The notes under the pieces were generated by a model. It was given only the letters and a program-made list of their open reading frames with translations. It was not told where the DNA came from and did not search any database. Positions 1 to 8,888 of a stretch of DNA of 64,000 bases are shown one piece after another (the first letter of the stretch is position 1; the number at the start of each line of letters is the position of its first letter). The DNA comes from Caproicibacter sp046707225 (lineage in GTDB: Bacteria > Bacillota > Clostridia > Oscillospirales > Acutalibacteraceae): the NCBI RefSeq assembly GCF_046707225.1, contig NZ_JBJKOP010000036.1, positions 186,001 through 250,000 of the forward strand, written 5' to 3'. A program made the translations under genes and the position numbers.

Positions 1-2
1 GC

Positions 3-869
3 TGGATTGGAAGAAAGGACGCCTTTCCCGTTAAGGGTTCCAGCTTATCCTCTCAGCTGGTAAGCGTGCCGGATTGCCAGTCAATCGTCAAGAAGGCGGT
101 TGTGGAACGTCTCAAGCAAAAGTATGCTGTTTCGTGGTTTGAAGAAACCGGAACAAAATACCAGATCCGTTTTCTTATTTTAAAGGACAGGGTCAGCCTG
201 ATGATCGATACGTCCGGGGAAGGCCTGCATAAAAGGGGCTACCGCGCGAATTCTGCGGTGGCTCCGATCAAGGAAACACTTGCCGCTGCCATGGTTTCCC
301 TTTCCCGCGTCCGCAGGGACGCCCATCTGATCGATCCTTTCTGCGGATCCGGAACCATTCTGATTGAAGGAGCAATGTACGCGCTGAACATTGCCCCGGG
401 GCTACGCCGTAGCTTTGTGGGGGAGGAATTTGCCGGCATTGACGGAAGAGTGTGGCAAACGGAACGAGAGCGTGCGCGCGAGCTGGAGCGGCATGACGTT
501 TCATTTCAGGCACTCGGGTTCGACGTGGACCCGGCAGCGCTCTCGCTCACTCTGGAAAACGCGAAAAAGGCGGGGGTCGGCGACCGTATTCGTGCGGAAA
601 AGCGGGATATTTCGCAGTTCCGCGCGGAAGGCGAGTCCGGCTGCGTGATCTGCAATCCTCCCTACGGGGAGCGTCTGCTTGATTTGAAGCAGGCGCAGGA
701 AATTTACCGCGCGATGGGAAGAACCTTTGAACGGCGTCATTTCTGGAGTTATTCCATCATCAGCCCGGATGATACGTTTGAAGATTGTTTTGGAAGAAAG
801 GCGGATAAGCGGAGGAAGCTTTATAACGGAATGATTCGCTGCCAGTATTACATGTATTTTAAGGCATGA
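3..869 (+). CDS. THUMP-domain class I rRNA (guanine-N2) methyltransferase, 5' end outside the window
   Basis: The frame is open from base 3 and has no stop, so the gene begins upstream of the window; 288 residues are visible and the GTG at 66 is not a credible start. The visible part begins in the THUMP RNA-binding region. It then has the Rossmann SAM-binding motif DPFCGSGT (about 90 residues after the GTG) and the catalytic N-P-P-Y motif in NPPYGERL (about 105 residues later), which marks N2-guanine or N6-adenine transfer. This is the architecture of the RlmL N-terminal half/YpsC family that methylates 23S rRNA. The two motifs and their spacing are seen directly; the exact rRNA target is inferred from the family. 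The next gene follows after 33 bases. Confidence 0.88.
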   Translation, partial: WIGRKDAFPVKGSSLSSQLVSVPDCQSIVKKAVVERLKQKYAVSWFEETGTKYQIRFLILKDRVSLMIDTSGEGLHKRGYRANSAVAPIKETLAAAMVSLSRVRRDAHLIDPFCGSGTILIEGAMYALNIAPGLRRSFVGEEFAGIDGRVWQTERERARELERHDVSFQALGFDVDPAALSLTLENAKKAGVGDRIRAEKRDISQFRAEGESGCVICNPPYGERLLDLKQAQEIYRAMGRTFERRHFWSYSIISPDDTFEDCFGRKADKRRKLYNGMIRCQYYMYFKA

Positions 870-902
870 TATCACCAAAAAACGTGAAATGAGGGAGTTC
901 AG

Positions 903-1295
903 TTGTTTCAGGAAGATTGGGTCATGCGGCAGATTGAGAGTATCGTTAATTTTCTTACGGAAGCCGTACTGAACAAGAAAACACCGGATTTTGAAATATC
1001 AGAGACCGAAAAAAATGATACGGAATGGCTGCATGAACGGCTGCTGAACCTGATCCGCGGGAAACGGATCAATGAGGCAGAAGATCTTCTGTTCGAAAGG
1101 CTCGACACGGGCGATCGGCGATATTTGGAACTTGCCGTTGATTTTTATGCCAGGCTGAACAAGCTGGACGGCGATGCGCTTCGCGACAGTGATTTTTCGC
1201 GGTCGGAAATCGAAGATGGCCTGAAAGATGTCGCGAGCCGGTTTGGAATCCCTTTGGCTGATTTATTTCAATCCTTGCCCGGGGAGGAGAACTGA
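903..1295 (+). CDS. DUF6483-type protein of unknown function
   Basis: A 130-residue, acidic, mostly helical cytoplasmic protein without signal peptide or membrane segment. The TTG at 903 is chosen because GAGGGA lies about 8 bases upstream and because the resulting N-terminus (MFQEDWVMRQIE) resembles family members; an in-frame ATG at 924 lacks a good site. Proteins of this type in Clostridia fall in DUF6483, which has no known activity; I recall this from the family and could not search. Its stop overlaps the start of the lipid kinase gene (TGATG), so the two are translationally coupled and probably act in one operon. Confidence 0.6.
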   Translation: MFQEDWVMRQIESIVNFLTEAVLNKKTPDFEISETEKNDTEWLHERLLNLIRGKRINEAEDLLFERLDTGDRRYLELAVDFYARLNKLDGDALRDSDFSRSEIEDGLKDVASRFGIPLADLFQSLPGEEN

Positions 1296-2224
1296 TGCGG
1301 TACGTCATGATTGTCAATCCCGCAGCCGGCAGGCAGAACGCCGCAGAAACAATTTTGCCGGGAATCCGGAAGGCTTTCATCAAACGCGGCTTGAATCCCG
1401 TCTGTTACATGACTCGGCGGCCCGGAGAGGCGGCCGAACTGGCGGCGAGAGAGGCGGAAAAGGGCGGTCCGGTCAGAATTTTCGCTTTCGGCGGGGACGG
1501 GACCCTTGGGGAAGTTGCCGAGGGCGTCACGGGAAAAAATAATGCGGAGATAGGAATTTTTCCCTGCGGTTCTGGCAATGATTATATCAAACTTTTCGGC
1601 TCTATGCAGGATTTCCTTTCACCGGAGCAGCAGCTCGAGGGTGATTCGCGCCCAGTTGATTTAATTCGGACGGAACTCGGAATTTCAATCAATGTCTGTT
1701 CTGTGGGGCTGGACGCTATGGTTGCGCTGAATATGGAGCGCCTGAAGCGGGTCCCGCTCGTCAGCGGCTCCGCAGCGTATGATTTGGGGCTGATTCGGGC
1801 GCTGTTTGGGCAGATCGGCAGCAACCTTCGTATTCGGATTGACGATTCCGAAGAGTTTCGGGGGTGCTTTTTGTTCGCGCTTGCCGCCAGCGGAAGATAT
1901 TACGGCGGCGGCTACTGCGGGGCTCCGCAGGCGATCCCCGACGACGGCCTGCTTGATTTTGTCATGATCCGAAAGCCTCCCTTTTACAAAATACCCATGC
2001 TGGTTGGCATGTATAAAGCAGGACGCCATATCGGCGCGAAAGAATTCGAAAATTTCCTGCTGTTTCGTCGTGGAATGAAGATGGAAATTTTTTCCGAAAA
2101 GCCGGCGGCTTCCAACCGGGACGGGGAAGTCGCGTTGGTGGAAGCCGCAAGCTACCGGGTCCTTCCCCATGCAGCGCGATTTATTGTTCCCCAAAAAGAT
2201 GCGGTGGAAGGAATTTGTAAATAA
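1295..2224 (+). CDS. Diacylglycerol kinase-family (YegS/DgkB-like) lipid kinase
   Basis: A 309-residue protein with the signature of the diacylglycerol/sphingosine kinase catalytic domain: an N-terminal NPAAGRQNA segment, the nucleotide-binding FGGDGTLGEV motif at residues 65-74 and PCGSGND at 90-96. The family phosphorylates membrane lipids such as diacylglycerol, feeding phosphatidic acid back to phospholipid synthesis; some members have other lipid substrates, so the exact one is not fixed. The start ATG shares bases with the previous stop (TGATG) and has GGGGAGGAG just upstream. Full family length, no defects seen. Confidence 0.88.
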   Translation: MRYVMIVNPAAGRQNAAETILPGIRKAFIKRGLNPVCYMTRRPGEAAELAAREAEKGGPVRIFAFGGDGTLGEVAEGVTGKNNAEIGIFPCGSGNDYIKLFGSMQDFLSPEQQLEGDSRPVDLIRTELGISINVCSVGLDAMVALNMERLKRVPLVSGSAAYDLGLIRALFGQIGSNLRIRIDDSEEFRGCFLFALAASGRYYGGGYCGAPQAIPDDGLLDFVMIRKPPFYKIPMLVGMYKAGRHIGAKEFENFLLFRRGMKMEIFSEKPAASNRDGEVALVEAASYRVLPHAARFIVPQKDAVEGICK

Positions 2225-2257
2225 ATTATTAAATCCTGCTTTTTCTTAAAAAACCTC

Positions 2258-2286
2258 TTGATTTTTATAAGGGAAGCAGATAAAAT
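2258..2286 (+). promoter_or_regulatory. Sigma-A promoter of groES-groEL
   Basis: TTGATT (2258-2263) and TAAAAT (2281-2286) are separated by 17 bases and sit immediately upstream of the CIRCE operator, the usual arrangement for HrcA-controlled chaperonin operons. Confidence 0.8.
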
Positions 2287-2290
2287 AATC

Positions 2291-2317
2291 TTAGCACTCA
2301 AGATGAATGAGTGCTAA
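2291..2317. promoter_or_regulatory. CIRCE operator (HrcA binding site)
   Basis: A perfect inverted repeat, TTAGCACTC - 9 bases - GAGTGCTAA, identical to the CIRCE consensus. It lies just downstream of the -10 box, so bound HrcA repressor would block transcription; heat stress inactivates HrcA and releases groESL. HrcA itself is not encoded in this window. Confidence 0.97.
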
Positions 2318-2346
2318 CAGAAAATAAATACTAAGGAGGATATATT

Positions 2347-2631
2347 ATGACTGTAAAACCTTTATTGGACAGAGTCCTGATTAAAATGGAAGAGGCGGAG
2401 GAAACCACAAAGAGCGGTATCATTCTTGCCAGTTCCGCAAAAGAAAAGCCGCAGATCGCCGATGTTGTTGAAGTTGGCCCGGGCGGACTTGTTGACGGAA
2501 AAGAAGTCACCATGTATGTGAAAAAGGGCGACCGTGTCATCACCAGCAAATATTCCGGCACGGAAGTGAAACTTGACGGCGTGGATTACACCTTGGTTCG
2601 TCAGAGCGATATTCTTGCAGTTGTGGAATAA
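2347..2631 (+). CDS. groES: Co-chaperonin GroES
   Basis: A 94-residue protein of normal GroES length, starting MTVKPLLDRVLIK and carrying the mobile-loop region (about residues 17-30, with SGIILASS) that docks on GroEL. It forms the heptameric lid of the chaperonin folding chamber in the cytoplasm. AAGGAGG precedes the ATG. It is the first gene of the CIRCE-controlled operon, followed by groEL after 42 bases. Confidence 0.97.
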   Translation: MTVKPLLDRVLIKMEEAEETTKSGIILASSAKEKPQIADVVEVGPGGLVDGKEVTMYVKKGDRVITSKYSGTEVKLDGVDYTLVRQSDILAVVE

Positions 2632-2673
2632 AGACAGCTTTCATAATATTAAAATATTGGAGGAATCAGATCT

Positions 2674-4305
2674 ATGGCTAAACAGATTATTTACGGCGAG
2701 GAAGCCAGAAAAGCACTGTTAAACGGCGTAAATCAGCTTGCCGATACGGTTAAGATCACCCTTGGACCCAAGGGCCGCAATGTTGTTCTTGATAAAAAAT
2801 TCGGCGCTCCGCTTATCACAAACGACGGCGTAACAATCGCGAAGGAAATCGAACTGGACGACGCGTTTGAGAATATGGGTGCTCAGCTCGTTAAGGAGGT
2901 TTCCACCAAGACGAACGATGTCGCAGGCGACGGCACCACGACCGCGACTCTGCTGGCGCAGGCACTGATCCGCGAGGGCATGAAGAATGTTACCGCGGGC
3001 GCAAATCCAATGGCGGTTCGCAACGGCATTCAGGATGCTGTCAATATTGCCGTTGAGGCGCTGAAAAAGAATTCCAAAAAGGTCTCCGGCCCCGACGACA
3101 TTGCGCGTGTTGCGGCAATTTCCGCATCGAATGAGTTTATCGGCAAACTGATTTCCGAAGCGATGGCGAAAGTTACTTCCGACGGAGTGATTACTGTTGA
3201 GGAGTCCAAAACGGCCGAAACCTATTCGGAAGTTGTGGAAGGCATGATGTTCGACCGTGGTTATGTCACTCCTTATATGGTAACCGACACCGAAAAAATG
3301 GAAGCTATCATTGATGACGCTTACATTCTGATTACAGATAAAAAAGTTTCCAATATTCAGGAAATTCTTCCGCTCCTCGAAAAGATCGTTCAGTCCGGCA
3401 AGAAGCTGGTGATCATCGCGGAAGACATCGAAGGCGAGGCCCTCTCCACCCTGATCCTCAACAAACTGCGCGGTACTTTCACTTGTGTCGGCGTCAAGGC
3501 TCCGGGCTTCGGCGACAGAAGAAAAGAAATGCTGCAGGATATCGCCATCCTGACGGGCGGCCAGGTAATTTCCTCCGAACTGGGTCTTGAACTCAAGGAT
3601 GCCACAATGGATCAGCTTGGCCGCGCACGCCAGGTGAAAGTGGACAAGGAAAACACGATTATTGTCGACGGTGCGGGCGACAAGAAACAGATCTCCGACC
3701 GCGTCGGCCAGATCCGTGCTCAGATCGAAAAGACGACCTCCGATTATGACCGTGAAAAACTGCAGGAGCGTCTTGCAAAGCTGTCCGGCGGCGTGGCGGT
3801 AATCAAAGTCGGCGCCGCGACCGAAATCGAAATGAAAGAGAAGAAGATGCGCGTGGAAGACGCCCTTGCCGCAACCAAGGCTGCGGTGGAAGAGGGAATT
3901 GTCGCGGGCGGCGGCATTGCTCTCCTGAATACGATCTCCGAGGTCCAGACCTTTGTCGATCAGTCCGAAGGCGACGAAAAGACAGGCGCCAAAATTGTTC
4001 TCCGCGCTCTGGAAGAGCCGCTGCGCCAGATTGCCGAAAACGCAGGCCTGGAAGGCTCCGTCATCATCAATAAAATCCAGAGTTCCGGCAAATCCGGTTA
4101 CGGTTACAACTTTGAAAACGATCAGTACGGCGATATGATTGCGTTCGGCGTCGTGGATCCGACCAAGGTGACACGTTCCGCTTTGCAGAACGCCGCTTCC
4201 GTCGCGGCGATGGTTCTGACAACAGAATCCCTTGTTGCGGATAAGAAAGAACCGGCTCCGGCTGCTGCTCCTGCTCCGGATGCGGGCATGGGCGGAATGT
4301 ATTAA
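2674..4305 (+). CDS. groEL: Chaperonin GroEL
   Basis: A 543-residue protein matching GroEL from end to end: ATP-binding segments GPKGRNVV and GDGTTTAT in the N-terminal equatorial domain, a central apical domain, and a C-terminal tail ending GMGGMY, a short version of the flexible GGM tail. It forms the ATP-driven double-ring folding machine that works with GroES. A GGAGG site precedes the ATG. A strong terminator follows 18 bases after the stop, so the operon has only two genes. Heat-shock control is through the upstream CIRCE element. Confidence 0.98.
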   Translation: MAKQIIYGEEARKALLNGVNQLADTVKITLGPKGRNVVLDKKFGAPLITNDGVTIAKEIELDDAFENMGAQLVKEVSTKTNDVAGDGTTTATLLAQALIREGMKNVTAGANPMAVRNGIQDAVNIAVEALKKNSKKVSGPDDIARVAAISASNEFIGKLISEAMAKVTSDGVITVEESKTAETYSEVVEGMMFDRGYVTPYMVTDTEKMEAIIDDAYILITDKKVSNIQEILPLLEKIVQSGKKLVIIAEDIEGEALSTLILNKLRGTFTCVGVKAPGFGDRRKEMLQDIAILTGGQVISSELGLELKDATMDQLGRARQVKVDKENTIIVDGAGDKKQISDRVGQIRAQIEKTTSDYDREKLQERLAKLSGGVAVIKVGAATEIEMKEKKMRVEDALAATKAAVEEGIVAGGGIALLNTISEVQTFVDQSEGDEKTGAKIVLRALEEPLRQIAENAGLEGSVIINKIQSSGKSGYGYNFENDQYGDMIAFGVVDPTKVTRSALQNAASVAAMVLTTESLVADKKEPAPAAAPAPDAGMGGMY

Positions 4306-4322
4306 TTCCATCATTTTAAAAC

Positions 4323-4353
4323 AGAAACGGACGCGTGCTTCGCGTCCGTTTCT
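4323..4353 (+). terminator. Intrinsic terminator after groEL
   Basis: A perfect 13-base stem (AGAAACGGACGCG / CGCGTCCGTTTCT) with a five-base loop, 18 bases after the groEL stop. A second hairpin follows directly. Confidence 0.8.
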
Positions 4354-4357
4354 CTAT

Positions 4358-4397
4358 AAAAATGGGGTAACGTTTTTCACGTTACCCCATTTTTTTA
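4358..4397. terminator. Bidirectional terminator between groEL and pepF
   Basis: A perfect hairpin (AAAAATGGGGTAACG, 7-base loop, CGTTACCCCATTTTT) flanked by A-runs on the left and T-runs on the right. It can stop transcription from either side, as expected between two convergent genes. Confidence 0.85.
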
Positions 4398-4413
4398 TGT
4401 CAGAATCTTGTGT

Positions 4414-6096
4414 TTACGCTTGCTTGTGAAAATAGTCCATTAACTGTTCACTCATGTGCTTGACGCAGCCCTGATCCATCGGGTATCCCAATCCGGAAGC
4501 TTTGACAAGCTGTTCATACGTTTCGCTTCCGCCTGCTTTGACGAATGTAAGGTAGCGTGAAAACGAGTCGTCCCAGTCTTTTTCAGAAGCAAGCCAGAAT
4601 TCCAGCGCCGTCGTCTGCGCGAGGCAATAATCAATATAATAAAGGGGGAAAGAATAAATATGGTGCTGACGCTGGTATCCGCCGCCATCTTCAAAGAAAG
4701 GAAGATGATCGAAATCAATCCAGGGACGATATTTGGCTTCAAGGTCTTTCCACACCTGTTTGCGCTCATCCGCAGAAAGGTCTGGTTTCTCATACATGGT
4801 AGTCTGGAATTCATCCACGAGGCACCCGTATGGAATAAAGTTGATCGCTTCTTCCAGCTGATAGAGATGAAACTTGTCGGTTTGTTCTTCGAAGAACAGC
4901 GGATCCCATTTGCGCGAGAATAGTTCCATCGACATGGAATGTGTTTCCGCGGCGTCCATTGTCGGCGTGCGAAGTTCGAGAAGAGGCATGCTCTGGGATA
5001 AATAGCTTGCAAATGCGTGGCCTGCTTCATGAGTCAGAACTTCAACATCTCCGGCCGTGCCGTTAAAGTTGGAGAAAATAAACGGCGATTTATAATCCGG
5101 AATTTCCGTGCAGTATCCGCCGCCTGCTTTTCCCTTTTTGCTGTCCAGATCAAACAGTTCATTTTCTACCATAAAGTCAAAGAACTCTCCGGTCAAAGAA
5201 TTCATTTCGCGATACATTTTTTGTGCCTGTTTGACCAGAGTCTGACGGTCGCCCTTCGGGTTTGGGTTGCCATCCGGAAACAGAGATTTGTCATCGTAAA
5301 ACTTCAGGTCGGGCAGTCCCAGGCGTTTCGCCTGGCCCTTTTTGATTTCAGTAATCACGGGAACAAGGTCTTTCGCAACCTGGTTGCGGAACTTCTTTAC
5401 TTCATCCGGGCCGTAGCAGTTGCGCCCCAAACGGTCGTACCCCAGCTGAACGTAGTCCTTGTAGCCCAGAATTTTTGCCTGGCTGGTCCGGTTCTGAACG
5501 AGTTCATCATAGATTTCATCCAGCCGTTTTGAATTCTCAATAAAAAAGCCGGCGGTTTTTTCCCATGCCGCTTTTCTGGTCGGCCTGTCCGAAGAAATCT
5601 GATACTTCTGAATTTCTGACAAGTTCAGCGTTTCACCGTTAAATTCGATCTTCGCGGAGGCAAGCAGCTTCTCATACTCCGTAACCAGCGCATTTTCCTT
5701 TTTCTTCAGATCGATAACGGCAGGCGAAAAAGACCGCATGGATATTTCCAGATTTTTAAAAAACAGCTTGCCTGTTTTCTGCTCCAATTCCGGGCGGAAT
5801 TTGGAGGCGACGATCACTTTATAAAAATTCTGAACGGATTCTTCAAATACAGGATTGTTGGAATCGAAAAACGCTATTTCTTTTTCATAGAAAGGGTCCA
5901 CCGTGTTAATGCTGTTGCGAATATAGGCAACCGTTCCCATCGACTGGAAATTGCTGCTGAGCTTTTCATGCCGAAGAATCAAATCGTACTGCTCGGATGC
6001 ATTCGAGCATTCGGAAAACTGTTTGGTAATCTCGCTGTATTGCTTCCGCATTGCATCCAGATCGGGACGTTCATATTTCATGTCGGAAAATTTCAT
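4414..6096 (-). CDS. pepF: M3-family oligoendopeptidase (PepF-like)
   Basis: A 560-residue cytoplasmic zinc peptidase. The zinc-binding HEAGH motif is at residues 356-360, with the third ligand probably E384 in AAETHSM, 24 residues after the second histidine as in the M3 (thimet/oligopeptidase F) family. It cleaves short peptides, not whole proteins, and helps recycle peptides such as those imported by the Opp system. The ATG has AAAGGAG upstream on the minus strand. It stands alone, convergent to groEL. The peptidase class is clear; the PepF versus M3B-subgroup label is less certain. Confidence 0.88.
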   Translation of the reverse strand: MKFSDMKYERPDLDAMRKQYSEITKQFSECSNASEQYDLILRHEKLSSNFQSMGTVAYIRNSINTVDPFYEKEIAFFDSNNPVFEESVQNFYKVIVASKFRPELEQKTGKLFFKNLEISMRSFSPAVIDLKKKENALVTEYEKLLASAKIEFNGETLNLSEIQKYQISSDRPTRKAAWEKTAGFFIENSKRLDEIYDELVQNRTSQAKILGYKDYVQLGYDRLGRNCYGPDEVKKFRNQVAKDLVPVITEIKKGQAKRLGLPDLKFYDDKSLFPDGNPNPKGDRQTLVKQAQKMYREMNSLTGEFFDFMVENELFDLDSKKGKAGGGYCTEIPDYKSPFIFSNFNGTAGDVEVLTHEAGHAFASYLSQSMPLLELRTPTMDAAETHSMSMELFSRKWDPLFFEEQTDKFHLYQLEEAINFIPYGCLVDEFQTTMYEKPDLSADERKQVWKDLEAKYRPWIDFDHLPFFEDGGGYQRQHHIYSFPLYYIDYCLAQTTALEFWLASEKDWDDSFSRYLTFVKAGGSETYEQLVKASGLGYPMDQGCVKHMSEQLMDYFHKQA

Positions 6097-6290
6097 TTTT
6101 TTGCTCCTTTATTTTATTATTTCAGAATATAATTTCGATATTTCTATTATATAACAGTATTGATCAAAAGGAAAGAGATGGAAGTGCGAAACGACAAAAA
6201 AGCATGATCATAAAAAACGGGCATATAATGGCAATAAAGGCTGAGTTCAGACTCTCGTAAACCGAACGAAAATCGGAGGGGGAAATCGGT

Positions 6291-6581
6291 ATGAACGAAT
6301 TTTTTGCATGGTCAACTCTGGTTACTTTTACCGGCTGTTCCGCGGCAACAGGCATTATAACGCAATTCCTGAAAAATTCATTCCAGAAGCTGCCGACGCA
6401 ATGGTTGAGCTATTTTATTGCCGTCATCATTCTTTACGCGGCTACATACTTTACGGGCGCGCTGACGCTTTCCGCGGCCGCGGCGATTCCGCTTAACGCA
6501 ATTCTCGTCGCGCTTTCGTCAAACGGGGCGTACAGCGCCGTCCTGAGAGTAAAGACCGGCAAGCCGGTTGATAAAGCTTGA
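6291..6581 (+). CDS. Small hydrophobic membrane protein, holin-like
   Basis: A 96-residue protein with two or three predicted membrane segments (about residues 4-24, 38-56 and 62-82) and a short basic C-terminus (RVKTGKPVDKA). It starts at an ATG with GGAGGGG nine bases upstream. Its size and layout resemble small phage-holin-like proteins, but no phage genes lie nearby, and I do not recognise a specific family. It appears to be a single-gene unit, since a terminator follows at 6633. Real coding is supported by the strong ribosome binding site and the hydrophobic pattern. Confidence 0.65.
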   Translation: MNEFFAWSTLVTFTGCSAATGIITQFLKNSFQKLPTQWLSYFIAVIILYAATYFTGALTLSAAAAIPLNAILVALSSNGAYSAVLRVKTGKPVDKA

Positions 6582-6632
6582 AATCTTTTGCTGTAATTTG
6601 CCCGCAGAAGATTGGGTAAAGTCGATACGCTA

Positions 6633-6663
6633 ACAGCACTTTGCTTGCAAGGTGCTGTTTTTG
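6633..6663 (+). terminator. Intrinsic terminator after the small membrane protein
   Basis: An 11-base stem with one G-U pair (ACAGCACTTTG / CAAGGTGCTGT), a CTTG loop, then TTTTGTTTTG. Confidence 0.85.
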
Positions 6664-6870
6664 TTTTGTTTACCGAAACCACCGGCGGGGCTGGTGAGAT
6701 CGGTTGGGATTGCGCGGCTTTTAACCGTCGGTCTGCACCCCGACTTGCGGCGGGTTTTTCTAAAGCAAACTTTGGTAATTTAATCAAAAGATAAATAAAT
6801 AAGGACCGACTTTTTACAAAGGTCTGGTATTGTATCAGTGTTCGTGCTGATGGAATAAAGGAGGCTCTCA

Positions 6871-7911
6871 ATGGATAAAATTGAACTTTGCAATATTACA
6901 AAGGCGTATGCGAAAAATCCCCCTGTAATAGAAAACCTGAACCTGAAAATTTCCGAGGGCAGCTTCACGGTCCTGCTGGGGCCTTCCGGCTGCGGAAAAT
7001 CCACAATTCTGAGAATGATTGCCGGGCTGGAAAAGGAAACGGCCGGCGAGTTGCTGATCGACGGAAAAAATGTCAGCGGCGTAGAACCCGGAGACAGGCA
7101 CGTTGCCATGGTATTTCAAAACTATGCTTTGTACCCGACCATGAATGTGAAAGAAAACATTGAGTTTGGTTTAAAAAATTTGAAAATACCGAAGGCGGAG
7201 CGGGAAAAACGAATTCAGGAAATTGCAAAGATGGTTGGGCTGGGGGAATACCTGTCCAGAAAACCTCAGCAGCTGTCCGGCGGGCAGCGCCAGCGGGTGG
7301 CGCTTGCAAGGGCGATTGTAAAAAAACCCGCCGTGTTTCTGATGGATGAACCGCTTTCCAACCTCGACGCCAAATTGCGGAATCAGATTCGTACGGATTT
7401 GATCGAGCTTTACCGGAAACTGAACGCTACCTTTGTGTATGTGACGCACGACCAGGTGGAGGCCATGTCGATGGGAACGGATATTGTCCTTCTGGAAAAG
7501 GGGGAGATTCGGCAGATCGGCAGTCCGCCGGAAATTTACGGAAAACCGGAAAATGTTTTCACGGCAAGATTTATCGGCTCGCCATCAATGAATATTCTGA
7601 GCGCCGAGGAACTGAAAAAAGCGGATCTCCCGGTCCCTCCGAAAGCGAAATATGTAGGTTTCCGCCCGGAAAAAGCCTCCATCGGCGGGCGGGAAAAAAC
7701 ACCCCGTGAAAACGAGGTCGCTTTGCAGGGAACAATTCTTGCACGGGAAATGCTCGGGGATCAAATTCTTTACAAAGTGCAGTCGCCGTTCGGCGTGTTC
7801 CATGTCAAGAGCTTTGAACTGCAAATGCTGGAATATGGAACAAATTCGGTTTTGATTAAAAACAGCGATCTTTTTTATTTTGATGAAGAAGAGAACAGAA
7901 TGGTCTGTTAA
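6871..7911 (+). CDS. ABC importer ATP-binding protein (UgpC/MsmK type)
   Basis: A 346-residue ATPase of the carbohydrate-uptake type. Walker A GPSGCGKST is at residues 37-45, the signature LSGGQ near 135 and Walker B FLMDEP near 155; the C-terminal third (about 235-346) is the TOBE/regulatory domain found in UgpC, MalK and MsmK. It powers the two permeases encoded next. AAAGGAGG lies ahead of the ATG. In this operon the ATPase gene is first, followed by permease, permease and binding protein, so the system is complete. Confidence 0.9.
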   Translation: MDKIELCNITKAYAKNPPVIENLNLKISEGSFTVLLGPSGCGKSTILRMIAGLEKETAGELLIDGKNVSGVEPGDRHVAMVFQNYALYPTMNVKENIEFGLKNLKIPKAEREKRIQEIAKMVGLGEYLSRKPQQLSGGQRQRVALARAIVKKPAVFLMDEPLSNLDAKLRNQIRTDLIELYRKLNATFVYVTHDQVEAMSMGTDIVLLEKGEIRQIGSPPEIYGKPENVFTARFIGSPSMNILSAEELKKADLPVPPKAKYVGFRPEKASIGGREKTPRENEVALQGTILAREMLGDQILYKVQSPFGVFHVKSFELQMLEYGTNSVLIKNSDLFYFDEEENRMVC

Positions 7912-7932
7912 GAGGAAGGAGGGTGAAAATTC

Positions 7933-8874
7933 ATGGAGACAAATTATGCGCTGAACAGAAGAGTGAGAACAAATGCGGCGGTGTCGAAGGAATCCGGCGC
8001 CGGAAAGGTCGGCGCGAAATTGCTGCCCTATGCGATGGTTGCCCCATCTATAGCGGTATTTTGCGTATTTATTCTGTATCCGATCGGCTATATGATCTAC
8101 CTCAGCTTTTTTCATTGGAACCTGATCGGGCCTAAGACGTTTATCGGTCTTGAAAATTATCTTGACCTGTTCCACGACGCGGATTTCTGGCAGGTGATGG
8201 GGAATTCCTTTCTCTATATGTTTCTGATGGTCGCGTTCTCGCTGATGATTCCTCTTTTGCTGGCATTTGCTCTCAAGCAGGACACAAGGCTGAACAAATT
8301 TCTGCAGGGTGTGCTCTTTACCCCTTACATCGTATCTCTCGTATCGATTTCTTATGTGTGGATGTGGATGATGGATTCGGATTACGGCCTGATTAACTAT
8401 CTTCTGCATTTGCTTGGCATGTCCCCGGTGGGCTGGCTGAGCGACCCAAGCGTCGCCCTGCCGTCTCTGATCTTTGTTTCGGTATGGAAAGGAATCGGCT
8501 ACAACACGATCATATTTATTTCCTCAATGGAAACAATTCCTCAGTATCTTTATGAAGCCGCAAACCTTGACCACGCGAAAAAACGCACGGTCTTTTTCAG
8601 GATAACGCTTCCGATGATTTCACCGACGATTTTCTTTCTTACCCTGATGAATATTATTTCTGCGTTCAAAGTGTTTGAGACCGTGAATCTGATGACGCAG
8701 GGCGGCCCCCTGAATTCGACGAATACGCTGGTCTACGACATTTATCAATACGGGTTTCAGTTTTATAAAATCGGTTACGCTTCCGCAATGGGCGTTGTTC
8801 TGATGGGAATCATCGGAATCTGCACCGTGCTTTATTTTCGCGCGCTCAGCCGGCGCATTCATTATCGATCATAA
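7933..8874 (+). CDS. ABC sugar/glycerol-phosphate importer permease 1 (UgpA/MalF type)
   Basis: A 313-residue inner-membrane subunit with six predicted helices, the first near residues 33-55. The cytoplasmic EAA loop that touches the ATPase is visible as YEAANLDHAKK near residue 200. It begins at the ATG after GGAAGGAGGG and is followed 14 bases later by the second permease gene. It works as a heterodimer with that protein. The N-terminal 30 residues before the first helix are basic and polar. Confidence 0.9.
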   Translation: METNYALNRRVRTNAAVSKESGAGKVGAKLLPYAMVAPSIAVFCVFILYPIGYMIYLSFFHWNLIGPKTFIGLENYLDLFHDADFWQVMGNSFLYMFLMVAFSLMIPLLLAFALKQDTRLNKFLQGVLFTPYIVSLVSISYVWMWMMDSDYGLINYLLHLLGMSPVGWLSDPSVALPSLIFVSVWKGIGYNTIIFISSMETIPQYLYEAANLDHAKKRTVFFRITLPMISPTIFFLTLMNIISAFKVFETVNLMTQGGPLNSTNTLVYDIYQYGFQFYKIGYASAMGVVLMGIIGICTVLYFRALSRRIHYRS

Positions 8875-8888
8875 ATGAGGAGGCAGAT

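Noticed and set aside
2719..4314. 531-codon open frame on the minus strand opposite groEL
   Set aside because: It mirrors a well-conserved groEL gene with strong codon bias; long antisense frames are an expected by-product. No ribosome site and no family resemblance.
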